Assembly: GCF_000466745.1 (NCBI RefSeq)
Contig: NZ_ANNI01000003.1
Coordinates: 62,001-126,000, forward strand
Length of the DNA stretch: 64,000 nt
DNA from: Campylobacter concisus ATCC 51562
GTDB taxonomy: Bacteria > Campylobacterota > Campylobacteria > Campylobacterales > Campylobacteraceae
Direction: 5' to 3'
Below, in pieces: positions 1 to 9,224 of this stretch (positions are counted from its first letter, which is position 1; each line of letters begins with the position of its first letter). The notes under the pieces are model-generated. The model worked only from the letters and a program-made list of their open reading frames with translations. It searched no databases and was not told where the DNA came from. A program made the translations under genes and the position numbers.

Positions 1-163
1 GTATTAAAATTTCGATTGCATTTCTTGAAATTTGCTCTTTATTTTGCACTATTTTTTCATCCTTTGGTTGCTGCCACGAATCATCTTGTTTTTGTCCTAC
101 ACCAATCACATTTAAGCAGCCAGTGAAAAATAAAGCCGATAAAAGCAATAAATATTTTTTCAT
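1..163 (-). CDS. Putative lipoprotein, 3' end outside the window
   Basis: The reading frame opens with an ATG preceded by AAGGA and encodes a short hydrophobic leader ending in a lipobox (residues FTGC, Cys at about position 17), so the product should be a lipid-anchored envelope protein. The rest that can be read is hydrophilic, rich in Gln, Asp and Lys. It starts 10 bases after the stop of the RclA-like gene and is probably its co-transcribed neighbour. The C-terminus lies beyond the window edge and no family is recognised. Confidence 0.7.
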   Translation of the reverse strand, partial: MKKYLLLLSALFFTGCLNVIGVGQKQDDSWQQPKDEKIVQNKEQISRNAIEILI

Positions 164-173
164 TCTTTTCCTT

Positions 174-1514
174 TTAAAATTGTCCAAATAAGTCATTTAG
201 TGCTTCACTGATGCTTGGATGAGTGAAAATTTGATTTTTAAAGAAATTTGCATTTGCTTTTAAATTCATTGCAATTGCAATTTCATTTATCAGCTCATTT
301 GCATAGATGCAGTGAAAGCTAGCTCCTAAAATTTCTCCACTTTGCGCGTCAACGATAGCTTTTAGCATGCCTACATCGTGATTTAGTACTTTTGCACCTG
401 GTACTGTTGCCATGCTAAGCTTTAGCTCTTTGAAATTTAGCCCAATCTTGCTAGCTTCTTTGGCGCTCATTCCAACTCTTGCTAGCGGAGTATCGGTAAA
501 TAGCACATTTGCATGAATGCTTCTATTTTTAGTATTTCTCTTTTTATCACCAAAAATTTGTGAATAAACTATCCTAAAATCATCCAAGCTCGTATAAGTA
601 AAAAGCTCTCCGCCGCGCACGTCGCCTACCGCATAGATGTTTGGTACATTTGTTTGAAGGTTTTCATTTGTCTTTATAAAGCCTTTTTCATTTAGCTCAA
701 CTCCAGCAGCTTTTAAATTTAAATCATCCACATTTGCCACTCTGCCAAGCGCGATCAAAAATGCATCGGCTCTAAGGCATCTTTGCTCGCCATTTTGCTT
801 GAAATTTAATACATTTTCTTTAATGCACTCTATCTCGCAACCCTCTAAAATTTCAACGCCTTGGACTCTAAGAGCTTCTTTTACGCTATTAGCTATATCA
901 TCATCTTCATTTTTAAGTAGTTTTGAGCGCCCTATGATAGTCACTTTTGAGCCAAAATTTGCAAACATTGATGCAAACTCTATACCGATAAAACCACTAC
1001 CGATAATGACAAAATGCTTTGGTAAATTTTTTAGATCAAGCAAAGTTTGACTTGAAAATACATTTGAATTTGCGACCTCAAAAGGAGTATCTGCCTCTTT
1101 TGAGCCACTATTTATGATAATAAAATCGCCCTCTATTATCTTTTTCTCACCACTTGGCGTTGTTACAAGTACGCTATTTTCACTAGCAAATGAGCCAACA
1201 CCATCGATCACATCGATATTTTCTTTATCATTTAGCATCGCATAGTTTTTAGCATTCAAAGCTGAGATTAGTTTATTTTTGTTTTCCACACTAAGCGTGT
1301 AATATTCGCTTTCAACGCTATTATTTACAAATTTTGCCTCTTTAGCGGCTGTTATTAGACGTTTGGTTGGTATGCAGCCAACATTTATGCAAGTACCTCC
1401 ATACATCTTTGGCGATCTCTCTACAAGAGCTACTTTTTTGCCAAGTGCGGCAGCCTTAACCGCTAGCGTTTTGCCAGCCTTTCCAAAACCAATAATTACA
1501 ATATCATATTTCAT
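174..1514 (-). CDS. rclA: RclA-like pyridine nucleotide-disulfide oxidoreductase
   Basis: This is a 446-residue FAD/NAD(P)H flavoprotein of the class I disulfide reductase family. Visible features are the N-terminal dinucleotide fold (GFGKAG, residues 10-14 region), the redox pair in GGTCINVGCIPTK (Cys42, Cys47), a second nucleotide-binding glycine motif (GSGFIGIEFASMFANFGSKV) near residue 170, and a C-terminal dimerisation domain ending in FTHPSISEALNDLF. Length and motif wording match E. coli RclA (remembered sequence), a protein of reactive chlorine resistance described as a copper(II) reductase, better than lipoamide dehydrogenase or glutathione reductase. No RclR regulator or RclB/RclC partner is seen nearby. 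It sits between a small unknown gene (2-base gap) and a lipoprotein gene, probably one operon. A general dihydrolipoamide-dehydrogenase-like role is the alternative. Confidence 0.85.
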   Translation of the reverse strand: MKYDIVIIGFGKAGKTLAVKAAALGKKVALVERSPKMYGGTCINVGCIPTKRLITAAKEAKFVNNSVESEYYTLSVENKNKLISALNAKNYAMLNDKENIDVIDGVGSFASENSVLVTTPSGEKKIIEGDFIIINSGSKEADTPFEVANSNVFSSQTLLDLKNLPKHFVIIGSGFIGIEFASMFANFGSKVTIIGRSKLLKNEDDDIANSVKEALRVQGVEILEGCEIECIKENVLNFKQNGEQRCLRADAFLIALGRVANVDDLNLKAAGVELNEKGFIKTNENLQTNVPNIYAVGDVRGGELFTYTSLDDFRIVYSQIFGDKKRNTKNRSIHANVLFTDTPLARVGMSAKEASKIGLNFKELKLSMATVPGAKVLNHDVGMLKAIVDAQSGEILGASFHCIYANELINEIAIAMNLKANANFFKNQIFTHPSISEALNDLFGQF

Positions 1515-1516
1515 TT

Positions 1517-1837
1517 TCAGTCCCTTATCTTTCCCATTACATAGTAAGTTGTTTCATTTATCTTTTTTAGCTCCATTTTATATTTATTAGCCCAGTTTTT
1601 TATAATCTCATCAACTCGCTCTTTTATTTCATTAACGGTAGCTACATTTTTTATCTTTAGTCTATCTTCACTTCCACTCATCGCCACAAAACAAAGGTGT
1701 GGCTTTAAATGATCATTTAGTTCGATTATGCTCTTTGGCAAAAGACCATCAGTATTGTTTAAAATTCTACACATTTGAGCAGTGGTCGTTTCATTGACGT
1801 TATAGCCAAGCTGGATTAAAAGTGCATTATGATCCAT
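1517..1837 (-). CDS. Conserved hypothetical protein, 106 aa
   Basis: A 106-residue soluble protein with no signal peptide or membrane segment. Its ATG is preceded by AAGGA at a good distance and by a TATAAT box at 1867-1872, so it is probably the first gene of the operon that continues into the RclA-like reductase two bases downstream. The second half is rich in Lys, Glu and Ile and looks alpha/beta. I do not recognise the family. Its position suggests a link to the reductase, but nothing in the sequence shows what it does. Confidence 0.7.
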   Translation of the reverse strand: MDHNALLIQLGYNVNETTTAQMCRILNNTDGLLPKSIIELNDHLKPHLCFVAMSGSEDRLKIKNVATVNEIKERVDEIIKNWANKYKMELKKINETTYYVMGKIRD

Positions 1838-1866
1838 ATCGTTCCTTTTGCTTAAAATTTGCGGGC

Positions 1867-1872
1867 ATTATA
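1867..1872 (-). promoter_or_regulatory. -10 box (TATAAT) of the rclA operon
   Basis: A perfect TATAAT on the minus strand lies about 30 bases before the ATG of the 106-residue gene, with AAGGA in between. The lack of a clear -35 box is normal for Campylobacter. Confidence 0.55.
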
Positions 1873-1914
1873 AGATAAAATTGGATAAAATCGCCTAAAT
1901 TTTCAAGGACAAAT

Positions 1915-2466
1915 ATGAAAAAATTTATCATTTTTGTGTTTAGTGTTTTGCTATTTTGGGGATGTTCATTAGATCAAATTTCACAAAATTTTGGCCTTAG
2001 CGAGCCATCACTTAATCCTGAAGTCGAACAGATCGCAGACGCCATCTATCTATACAATGAAGGCAACTATCCAAAAGCTTGTAAGAGATTTTACGACTAC
2101 GCAAAAGATGGAAATGTGCTTGCCATGCAACAAACTGGCATTTGTTTTCGTGACGGCAAAGGCTTTAGCAAAGATATCTTAAGAGCACTTTTTTGGTTTG
2201 AGACAGCTGGCAGATATGGCAATATAGACGGACTAAGAAGCGCTGGATATATCTACGAATACGGCCTTGGGGTCAATAAAAATTTAGAAAAAGCGATATA
2301 TTTTTATGAAAAAGCTGTAAGTCTTGGCTCAAGCGAGGCCAGCTACGATCTAGGGCTTATCTATCTAGGCAAAAATGACTATAAGAAAGCTAGAATTTAT
2401 CTTGATGAGGCTTGCTTTAAAGGCAAAGAAGAAGCTTGCACAAAGCTAAAAGAGATGAAATTTTAG
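1915..2466 (+). CDS. Sel1-repeat lipoprotein
   Basis: A 183-residue protein with a lipoprotein signal (Lys-Lys start, hydrophobic stretch, lipobox FWGC, Cys near 17). After a short linker come Sel1-like repeats of about 36 residues, recognisable by the AMQQTGICFRDGKG, LRSAGYIYEYGLG and ASYDLGLIYLG segments, which form an alpha/alpha superhelix. Paired cysteines spaced as in Helicobacter Hcp-type proteins are present (CKRF, CFRDG, CFKGKEEAC). Such proteins sit in the periplasm and bind proteins or cell-wall fragments; the target cannot be read from sequence. It is transcribed divergently from the rclA operon. The gene is closed by a hairpin overlapping its stop codon. Confidence 0.85.
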   Translation: MKKFIIFVFSVLLFWGCSLDQISQNFGLSEPSLNPEVEQIADAIYLYNEGNYPKACKRFYDYAKDGNVLAMQQTGICFRDGKGFSKDILRALFWFETAGRYGNIDGLRSAGYIYEYGLGVNKNLEKAIYFYEKAVSLGSSEASYDLGLIYLGKNDYKKARIYLDEACFKGKEEACTKLKEMKF

Positions 2467-2484
2467 CTCTCATCTCTTTTAAAT
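2448..2484. terminator. Bidirectional hairpin terminator
   Basis: An 11-bp perfect inverted repeat (AAAAGAGATGA at 2448-2458, TCATCTCTTTT at 2470-2480) spans the 3' end of the Sel1 gene and lies before the convergent prfB gene. Runs of A and T on both sides let it serve both genes. Confidence 0.7.
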
Positions 2485-2487
2485 TTA

Positions 2488-3600
2488 CTACCCCTCAGCC
2501 TTTTGAGCGATCAAGACGCCCTCTATCATCTTTTTGATATCCCCATCAAGTATCGCGTCAGTTTGCGAAAATGCCTCGCCACTGCGGTTATCTTTTACTT
2601 GCTGATACGGAAAAAGCACGTATGATCTTATCTGATGTCCCCAGCCGATCTCACTCTTTTCGACGCTATTGCTCGCCTCTTGCTGCTTCATCAGCTCAAG
2701 CTCGTAAAGGCGCGACTTTAACATTTTCATCGCTGTAGCTCTATTTTTGTGCTGGCTGCGGTCGTTTTGGCACTGCACGACGATGCCAGTTGGTATATGC
2801 GTGATACGAATGGCTGATTCAGTTTTATTTACGTGCTGACCGCCTGCACCGCTTGCTCTATAAGTATCTATCTTTAGATCTTTCTCTTCGATCTCGATCT
2901 CTATATCATCATCTATCTCAGGGCTTACCATGACGCTAGAAAAGCTCGTATGACGGCGCCCTGCACTATCAAATGGACTTGTGCGAACGAGCCTGTGGAT
3001 GCCATTTTCTGCCTTGAAGTAGCCATAAGCATTTTCACCTTTTACGATAAAGCTCACGTCCTTTAGTCCAGCCTCATCGCCTTCTTGAAAGTCAAGGGTC
3101 TCGACCTTAAAGCCCTCACGCTCACAAAATCTAAGATACATCCTATAAAGCATGCTCGCCCAGTCGTTACTCTCAGTGCCACCAGCTCCAGGATGGATCG
3201 ATACGATCGCATTTTTACCATCATCTTCGCCACTTAAAAGCATAGAAATTTCAAGATTTACTATCTTTTCATCTAAATTTTTAGCGTCATCAAAGAGAGA
3301 ATTTATAGTCTCTTCGTCATTTTCAGAATTTGCTAGCTCAAAAAGCTCCTTTGCATCGCTTACTGCCTGATTAGCGTCGTTAAATTTTGCAAGCATATTT
3401 GAAATTTTAGTTTTTTCTTTATTTAGCGCCCCTGCTTTAGCGATATCTTGCCAAAAATCAGGATCTTGTTCGGTGGCCTCGATCTCTTTTAGTCTAGCCT
3501 TGATCTCTTCAGGCTTTACGATAGAGCCTATGTTTTCAACTTTTGTTTGTAGCTTCTTTAAAAGCTCGTTGTATTCGTAACTATCCAAGTTTTTCTCCAA
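2488..3600 (-). CDS. prfB: Peptide chain release factor 2
   Basis: Release factor that reads UGA and UAA stop codons and triggers peptidyl-tRNA hydrolysis on the ribosome. The protein has 370 residues, close to the usual 365. It contains the RF2-specific SPF tripeptide ([14 protein letters not shown]) and the universal GGQ motif ([16 protein letters not shown]), which enters the peptidyl-transferase centre. The reading frame is uninterrupted from its ATG, so the programmed +1 frameshift that controls RF2 in E. coli and many other bacteria is absent. It converges on the Sel1 gene and diverges from panC. Confidence 0.97.
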   Translation of the reverse strand: MEKNLDSYEYNELLKKLQTKVENIGSIVKPEEIKARLKEIEATEQDPDFWQDIAKAGALNKEKTKISNMLAKFNDANQAVSDAKELFELANSENDEETINSLFDDAKNLDEKIVNLEISMLLSGEDDGKNAIVSIHPGAGGTESNDWASMLYRMYLRFCEREGFKVETLDFQEGDEAGLKDVSFIVKGENAYGYFKAENGIHRLVRTSPFDSAGRRHTSFSSVMVSPEIDDDIEIEIEEKDLKIDTYRASGAGGQHVNKTESAIRITHIPTGIVVQCQNDRSQHKNRATAMKMLKSRLYELELMKQQEASNSVEKSEIGWGHQIRSYVLFPYQQVKDNRSGEAFSQTDAILDGDIKKMIEGVLIAQKAEG

Positions 3601-3669
3601 AAATTTTTGCCGATTTTAGCCAAAAGTTGCTTACATTTTTAAATTTACGCCCTTTTAATCCTTTTTTGT

Positions 3670-3675
3670 TACAAT
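3670..3675 (+). promoter_or_regulatory. -10 box (TACAAT) of panC-rimO-tilS
   Basis: TACAAT lies 33 bases before the panC start, in the 108-base gap between the divergent prfB and panC genes. No -35 box is evident. Confidence 0.45.
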
Positions 3676-3708
3676 GCCAAGTTAAAATTTAGATAAAAAG
3701 AGTCAAAT

Positions 3709-4530
3709 ATGCAGATCATAAGAACTATAAAAGAGCTTGAAAATTTTGTCCAAAACGCAAGCGGCAAGATCGGTTTTGTCCCGACAATGGGCGCACTTCA
3801 TGACGGACACGTTAGCCTTATTAAAAAATGCGTGAGCGAAAACGAGATAAGCATCGTCTCAACGTTTGTTAATCCAACTCAGTTTTTACCAGGTGAAGAT
3901 CTAGACAAATACCCAAGAAACGAACAAAACGACATTAAAATTTGTGAGCAAAATGGCGTTAGTGCTATTTTTATTCCGGATGCTAATGAACTTTACTTTG
4001 AAGATGAGCCTCTAATCGTCGCTCCAAAGAAATTTTCGGCCATCTTAGAGGGCAAAACTAGACCTGGTCACTTTGACGGCGTCTTAAGGGTGCTAAACAA
4101 GCTATTTCGCCTAACTCGTGCAAATAGCGTTTACATGGGCAAAAAAGATACGCAACAACTAATCATCGTGCAAAACATGATAAAGACATTTTTTCTTAAT
4201 ACCAGCCTAGTGGCTTGCGATATCGTTAGAGAGCCAGACGGCTTAGCGCTTTCAAGCAGAAACGTCTATATCTGTGACGAAGATAAATGTAATGCTCTAA
4301 GGCTTTCAAGATCGCTAAATAAAGCACAAAATTTGATCCAAAACGGCGAAGAGGACGCAAGCGAGATCAAAACAAAGATGCTTGAAGTGCTAGAGCCGTT
4401 AAAGGTTGATTATGTCGCTATTACGGATAGAAATTTAAATGAAATTTCCAAAATAGAAAAAAATAACACCATCATTTTAGTAGCAGCTTACGTTGGTAAA
4501 ACTAGGCTAATAGACAACATCTGGATCTAA
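3709..4530 (+). CDS. panC: Pantothenate synthetase
   Basis: Joins pantoate and beta-alanine using ATP to make pantothenate, the last step of vitamin B5 synthesis. The 273-residue length fits the family. The HIGH-like nucleotidyltransferase motif is visible near residues 25-38 ([14 protein letters not shown]), followed by VNPTQF, the [11 protein letters not shown] loop and the KMSKS-like ALSSRN segment near residue 180. It is the first gene of a tight operon: rimO starts two bases after its stop. panB and panD are not in the window. Confidence 0.96.
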   Translation: MQIIRTIKELENFVQNASGKIGFVPTMGALHDGHVSLIKKCVSENEISIVSTFVNPTQFLPGEDLDKYPRNEQNDIKICEQNGVSAIFIPDANELYFEDEPLIVAPKKFSAILEGKTRPGHFDGVLRVLNKLFRLTRANSVYMGKKDTQQLIIVQNMIKTFFLNTSLVACDIVREPDGLALSSRNVYICDEDKCNALRLSRSLNKAQNLIQNGEEDASEIKTKMLEVLEPLKVDYVAITDRNLNEISKIEKNNTIILVAAYVGKTRLIDNIWI

Positions 4531-4532
4531 AA

Positions 4533-5843
4533 ATGCCAAAACTTCACTTAATTTCACTTGGCTGTAACAAAAATTTAGTTGATTCAGAGATCATGCTAGG
4601 ACGCTTGCAAAACTACGATATCACGGATGATATCAGTGACACAGACGTCATCATCGTAAATACCTGCGGCTTTATCAAATCCGCCAAAGAAGAGAGCATC
4701 CAAACCATACTTGAGATGCACGAAGCTCGTAAAAATGGCTCTTTGCTGGTAGTGACTGGCTGTCTTATGCAGCGCTACAAAGACGAGCTTATGAAAGAGC
4801 TGCCTGAGGTCGATCTCTTTACCGGTGTGGCTGACTATGACAAGATCGATGAGATAATCTTGAAAAAGCAAAATTTATTTAGCCCGCAAACTTATCTGCA
4901 AGCAAATGAAGAGCGTGTGATAACTGGCTCAAACTACCATGCATACATCAAAATTTCAGAGGGCTGTAACCAAAAATGCAGCTTTTGTGCCATTCCAACT
5001 TTTAAAGGCAAGCTAAAATCGCGCTCGCTTGAAAACATCGTAAATGAGGTTAAAAATCTGGTCAAAAAAGGCTACTACGACTTTAGCTTTTTATCTCAGG
5101 ACTCAAGCTCATATATGCGCGATCAAGGCGTTAACGACGGGCTTATAAATTTAATAGACGAGATAGAAAAGATAAAGGGCGTAAGGAGTGCCAGGATACT
5201 TTACCTCTACCCAAGCACGACCAGCAAGGAGCTCATTTCGCGTATCATCGCTTCGCCCATCTTTCACAACTACTTTGACATGCCTATCCAACACATCAGC
5301 GAAAATATGCTAAAGATAATGAAGCGTGGAAGTGGTGCTAAAAAGATAAAAGAGCTTTTAAATTTAATGAGAAATGCTAAGAATTCATTCTTACGAACCG
5401 GTGTCATCGTGGGTCATCCAGGAGAGAGCGAGGAGGATTTTGAGGAGCTTTGCGAATTTTTAGAAGAGTTTAAATTTGATAGAATTTCAGCCTTTGCCTA
5501 CTCGAAAGAAGAAGACACAGCATCTTTTGAAATGGAGCAAATCCCGGCCAAAATCATTTCAAAAAGACTAAACAAGATAGAAAAGATCACTAAAAAATCG
5601 ATAAATGAGAGCTTGCAAAAAGAGATTGGCAAGCAAATTTATGCTTCTCTTGAGGGCGAAAGTAGCGAGGGGGAGATGTTTTACGCAGCCAAAAAAGATA
5701 TCTGGGACAAAGATATAGACGGCGAAATTTTAATAAACGAAAGCGATATCAAAGAGCTTGAGATCGGCTCACTCTACCTTTGCGAGGTCACTGACGTGGT
5801 TGATCAAAAACTAGTCGCTACAATCATCAAAAAAGCAAAATGA
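4533..5843 (+). CDS. rimO: Ribosomal protein uS12 methylthiotransferase RimO
   Basis: A radical SAM methylthiotransferase that adds a methylthio group to a conserved aspartate of ribosomal protein S12. The 436-residue protein has the N-terminal UPF0004 domain with its cluster cysteines ([27 protein letters not shown]), the radical SAM CX3CX2C motif (CNQKCSFC) near residue 150, and a C-terminal TRAM-like domain. The [10 protein letters not shown] wording separates RimO from the tRNA enzyme MiaB. The gene overlaps tilS by four bases, so the two are translationally coupled. Confidence 0.95.
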   Translation: MPKLHLISLGCNKNLVDSEIMLGRLQNYDITDDISDTDVIIVNTCGFIKSAKEESIQTILEMHEARKNGSLLVVTGCLMQRYKDELMKELPEVDLFTGVADYDKIDEIILKKQNLFSPQTYLQANEERVITGSNYHAYIKISEGCNQKCSFCAIPTFKGKLKSRSLENIVNEVKNLVKKGYYDFSFLSQDSSSYMRDQGVNDGLINLIDEIEKIKGVRSARILYLYPSTTSKELISRIIASPIFHNYFDMPIQHISENMLKIMKRGSGAKKIKELLNLMRNAKNSFLRTGVIVGHPGESEEDFEELCEFLEEFKFDRISAFAYSKEEDTASFEMEQIPAKIISKRLNKIEKITKKSINESLQKEIGKQIYASLEGESSEGEMFYAAKKDIWDKDIDGEILINESDIKELEIGSLYLCEVTDVVDQKLVATIIKKAK

Positions 5844-6829
5844 TAAGCCAAAATGTGCGAGAAAAGCTAAACTCAGGTGCAAACCTGCTAGCCTTCTCGC
5901 ACGGTATAGATAGTACCGCACTTTTTTACATTTTAGAAGAGGCTGGGATCAAATTTGATTTAGCGATGGTTGATTACAATGTTCGAGAACAAAGCAAAAA
6001 CGAGATAAAAAGCGCAAAAGAGCTCGCAGATAAATTTGGTAAAAAAATTTATACCAAAAGCGTTTTTTTAGATATGTCAAATTTTGAAAAAAACGCGCGC
6101 GAGGCGAGATATGAGTTTTTTGATGAAATTTGCCAAAAATTTGGCTATGAAAATTTGATCCTAGCGCATCAGTTTGACGATAAATTTGAGTGGTTTTTAA
6201 TGCAGCTTAGTAAGGGTGCTGGACTAAAAGAGCTCTTTGGCATGAGCGAGCTTGAAAAGAGAAAGTACTTTTGGTTAGTTAGGCCGCTTTTAAATTTACG
6301 CAAAAAAGAGCTTCAAAACTATCTTGATGAGCGAGGTTTGCGCTATTTTATCGATGAGACAAATTTAAAAGGCGAGTTAAAAAGAAGCTTTATTCGGCTA
6401 AATTTTAGTGAGCCATTTTTGGATAGATATTTTAGTGGCGTACAAAAGAGCTTTGAGTTTTTAGAAGCCGATAGACAAATTTTAATGCCAAATATCACAA
6501 AAATAAGTGACGAAATTTTTATCATAAAAAATGATAGTAATGCGATACGAGGCGTTGATATGGCGGCAAAAGAGCTAAACGTACTTCTAAGTAAAGCTCA
6601 AAAAGATGAGCTAAATGCAAATTTAGCAAAGCAAACAAGCGTGGTGCTAAGCGGCAAGATCGCTGTCGGATACGCAGACACTTGCCTTTTAGTAACTCCA
6701 TTTTGCAAAGCCATAATGCCAAAAATTTTTAAAGAGAAGGCTAGAATTTTAAAAATTCCAGCTATAAATAGAGGCTATCTTTTTGCTATAAATTTTGATT
6801 TATCAAAATTAGATTCTAATAAATATTGA
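5840..6829 (+). CDS. tilS: tRNA(Ile)-lysidine synthase
   Basis: Puts lysine on C34 of the CAU-anticodon isoleucine tRNA so that it reads AUA. The 329-residue protein matches the short form that lacks the large C-terminal domains of E. coli TilS. The N-terminal ATP-pyrophosphatase fold is clear ([17 protein letters not shown], then LAMVDYNVR and [18 protein letters not shown]). In the P-loop the usual SGGxDS reads SHGIDS (Ser20-His21-Gly22), an unusual replacement of the first glycine. It is co-transcribed with panC and rimO. A hairpin follows its stop. Confidence 0.92.
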   Translation: MISQNVREKLNSGANLLAFSHGIDSTALFYILEEAGIKFDLAMVDYNVREQSKNEIKSAKELADKFGKKIYTKSVFLDMSNFEKNAREARYEFFDEICQKFGYENLILAHQFDDKFEWFLMQLSKGAGLKELFGMSELEKRKYFWLVRPLLNLRKKELQNYLDERGLRYFIDETNLKGELKRSFIRLNFSEPFLDRYFSGVQKSFEFLEADRQILMPNITKISDEIFIIKNDSNAIRGVDMAAKELNVLLSKAQKDELNANLAKQTSVVLSGKIAVGYADTCLLVTPFCKAIMPKIFKEKARILKIPAINRGYLFAINFDLSKLDSNKY

Positions 6830-6834
6830 AAGAT

Positions 6835-6870
6835 TTGGCTTTTGCCTGAAACGCTCAAAACAAAAGCCAA
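6835..6870. terminator. Hairpin between convergent tilS and prs
   Basis: A 10-bp perfect inverted repeat (TTGGCTTTTG at 6835-6844 and its complement at 6861-6870) with a 16-base loop fills the gap between the two convergent genes. Confidence 0.5.
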
Positions 6871-6876
6871 GATTAA

Positions 6877-7803
6877 TTAAAATAAGCTATTTACGCTTTC
6901 ATTGTGATATACACGGCGTATCACTTCGCCAAACAATGAAGCAGCACTTAGCACTTTTATACAAGGAAGCTCCTCTGCTAAAGGTATCGTATCAGTAACA
7001 ACTAGCTCATCCAAAAAGCCTAGTTTTAGCCTATCGTAAGCTGGCCCACTAAGGACTGGATGCGTACAAAATGCCATAACACTAGTTGCGCCACGCTCTT
7101 TAAAAATTTCAGCTGCTTTTACGATCGTGCCAGCTGTATCTATCATATCATCAACTAAAATCACATCTTTGCCATTTACGTCACCGATTATATTCATCAC
7201 TTCGCTTTCATTTGCTTTTTCGCGGCGCTTATCTACGATAACCATGTCAAGATTTAGATTTTTAGCCAAGGCTCTAGCACGAGCCACACCGCCTACATCA
7301 GGGCTTGCAACGATTGGATTTGGTAAATTTTTAGCTCTTACGTAGTCATTAAAAATAATACTTCCATAAAGGTTATCAACCGGAATATCAAAAAATCCTT
7401 GAATTTGCCCTGCGTGAAGATCCATGGTGACGACTCTATCGATACCCGCTGTTTGCATCATGTTTGCCACTAGTTTTGCAGTGATCGGTACTCTAGGAGC
7501 TGCTTTTCTATCTTGTCTGGCGTAGCCAAAATAAGGCACAATCGCTGTTATTGAGCTTGCACTACTACGTCTTAAAGCGTCAGTTAAAATAAGTAGCTCC
7601 ATTAAATTTGTATTTGTCGGTGCACATGTTGGCTGAATGACAAAAACATCTTTTCCGCGCACGCTTTCGCCGATTTGCACGCTGATCTCTCCATCGCTAA
7701 ATCTTTTTATACTTGCCTCGCTAAGAGGAAGTGAAAGATATTGCGAAATTTTCTTTGAAAGCTCAATATTAGCCGTTCCTGAGAAAATTTTATAGCCTCT
7801 CAT
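6877..7803 (-). CDS. prs: Ribose-phosphate pyrophosphokinase
   Basis: Makes PRPP from ribose 5-phosphate and ATP, feeding purine, pyrimidine, histidine, tryptophan and NAD synthesis. The 308-residue protein is of class I length. Visible motifs are [16 protein letters not shown] near the N-terminus, YARQDRK, the catalytic histidine segment [21 protein letters not shown] near residue 125, and the PRPP-binding loop [10 protein letters not shown] near residue 216. It stands alone, convergent with tilS. The SD-like AAAAGG lies about 9 bases from the ATG. Confidence 0.97.
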   Translation of the reverse strand: MRGYKIFSGTANIELSKKISQYLSLPLSEASIKRFSDGEISVQIGESVRGKDVFVIQPTCAPTNTNLMELLILTDALRRSSASSITAIVPYFGYARQDRKAAPRVPITAKLVANMMQTAGIDRVVTMDLHAGQIQGFFDIPVDNLYGSIIFNDYVRAKNLPNPIVASPDVGGVARARALAKNLNLDMVIVDKRREKANESEVMNIIGDVNGKDVILVDDMIDTAGTIVKAAEIFKERGATSVMAFCTHPVLSGPAYDRLKLGFLDELVVTDTIPLAEELPCIKVLSAASLFGEVIRRVYHNESVNSLF

Positions 7804-8018
7804 AATGATAACCTTTTTAGTGATTTTTATGTTGGGATTTTATCAAAACGAGCTTTAATTTAAATTTATTCTTTTTAGGACTATTTTCTAGCCCTAGTTT
7901 AACTCTTATCGCCACAATCAAAAATTTTAGCTTTGATTTTACAAACCTTAAAATTTAAACAAGTATAAAAAATATAAGATAATTAAGAATATTTTTTTAT
8001 TTATAAACATTATAGGAT

Positions 8019-8024
8019 TACAAT
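8019..8024 (+). promoter_or_regulatory. -10 box (TACAAT) six bases before an ATG; candidate leaderless start
   Basis: TACAAT is followed by only six bases before the ATG of the DUF488 gene, so a transcript from this box would begin at or next to the start codon. No Shine-Dalgarno sequence lies at a usable distance: AGGA is 13 bases away. TATAAA at 8002-8007 could instead be the -10 box. Confidence 0.4.
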
Positions 8025-8030
8025 CACAAC

Positions 8031-8390
8031 ATGTTTAAAACTTATAGAATTTATGATTTTATCAAAGATGATAGTTTGGATATGAAGGCGGCTTTTGTTG
8101 ATAGACTCTATCCAAGAGGTATAAGAAAAGAGATATTTTCAAATTTCCTTTGGTTAAAAGATATTACACCAAGCACTACTTTAAGAGAGTGGTTTCATGA
8201 AGATAGAGAAGCTAGATTTGATGAGTTTTGTGAGAAATTTGAGCTCGAGCTTGATAATGAAAAAGCGCAATCTTGCTTTAAAATGCTAAAGAAACTAGAA
8301 AAAGAGCATGGCGATATAGCACTTCTAACAGCTAGCAAAGATATAAATCTTTGCCATATCGTTGTGTTATTAAAAATTTTAAATAAGTAG
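8031..8390 (+). CDS. DUF488 (YeaO-like) family protein
   Basis: A 119-residue soluble protein. Family marks are VDRLYPRGIRKE near residue 24, WLKDITPSTTLREWFHEDREARFDEFCEKF in the middle, and IALLTASKDINLCHIVVL near the end, which match the DUF488/YeaO group. The biochemical role of this group is not established. The gene is monocistronic, convergent with the pyridoxal kinase-like gene (9-base gap), and has no good ribosome binding site, see the promoter entry. The 7804-8030 region before it holds only AT-rich promoter-like sequence. Confidence 0.88.
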   Translation: MFKTYRIYDFIKDDSLDMKAAFVDRLYPRGIRKEIFSNFLWLKDITPSTTLREWFHEDREARFDEFCEKFELELDNEKAQSCFKMLKKLEKEHGDIALLTASKDINLCHIVVLLKILNK

Positions 8391-8399
8391 TTTGCTTGC

Positions 8400-9224
8400 C
8401 TATTTTGCAAGAGTGCCAAGCATCTTTTCAAACTGCACACCATACCATGCACGACTCTTATCTTTTAGCGTGACTTTAATGCTACTAAGCACAAAATTTG
8501 CTGCCTTTTTGATGGCATTTTGCATGCTTTCGCCATTTACTAGTGAGCCAAAAAGCACAGAAGCAAAAATATCTCCAGTTCCACTCGTGTGAAATGGCAA
8601 AAATTCATGAAAATACTCTACTTTCTCTTTTGTCTTTGCGTCGTAAGCTATGACGCCGCATTCATTTTGCTTGTATCTAATGCCCTTTAACACGATCTTA
8701 TACGCACCAAAACTCGCTAAATTTTCTAGTAATTCCAAAATATAATCTTCATTATATTCATCTCTCAAAAATGGCTTACCGCACATAAAGCTTGCTTCGG
8801 TTATATTTGGCGTAATAACATGAGCTTTTGAGCAAAGTTCGCGCATTTTCATAACAAATTTTTCATCAAATCCGTGATAGAGCTTGCCATTGTCGCCCAT
8901 GCAAGGATCTACAAGTATTAGTGGAGCAGAGTCATTAAACTCATTAAAAATTTTCTCTATCAGCTCAAGCTGACTAAAGCTACCTAAAAATCCAGTATAA
9001 ATTCCATCAAATGTGATATTTTCTTTGTGCCATACTTGTGTTATCTCGTCAAATTCATCAGTCAGATCACGAAATGTGAAATTTTTAAAGCCGGTATGAG
9101 TCGAAAGTAGCGCAGTAGGCAATATGCACGCCTCAATGCCTTGAGCGCTGATTATGGGAAGTGCGACAGTAAGGGAACATTTGCCAACGCACGAGATGTC
9201 TTGTATTGTAAGGATTCTTTTCAT
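8400..9224 (-). CDS. pdxK: Pyridoxal/pyridoxamine kinase-like protein
   Basis: A 274-residue ribokinase-fold kinase predicted to phosphorylate vitamin B6 vitamers in the salvage of pyridoxal phosphate. The N-terminus (ILTIQDISCVGKCSLTVALP, then LLSTHTGF) is characteristic of the PdxK/PdxY group, and the C-terminal anion-hole motif is present as TSGTGDIF near residue 225 with the catalytic Asp. The start ATG directly follows the stop of the radical SAM gene. The choice between PdxK, PdxY and a hydroxymethylpyrimidine kinase role rests on family resemblance only. Confidence 0.85.
   Translation of the reverse strand: MKRILTIQDISCVGKCSLTVALPIISAQGIEACILPTALLSTHTGFKNFTFRDLTDEFDEITQVWHKENITFDGIYTGFLGSFSQLELIEKIFNEFNDSAPLILVDPCMGDNGKLYHGFDEKFVMKMRELCSKAHVITPNITEASFMCGKPFLRDEYNEDYILELLENLASFGAYKIVLKGIRYKQNECGVIAYDAKTKEKVEYFHEFLPFHTSGTGDIFASVLFGSLVNGESMQNAIKKAANFVLSSIKVTLKDKSRAWYGVQFEKMLGTLAK

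Noticed and set aside
2488..3600. Programmed frameshift in prfB
   Set aside because: The frame is continuous from its ATG to the stop, with no internal UGA near codon 25.
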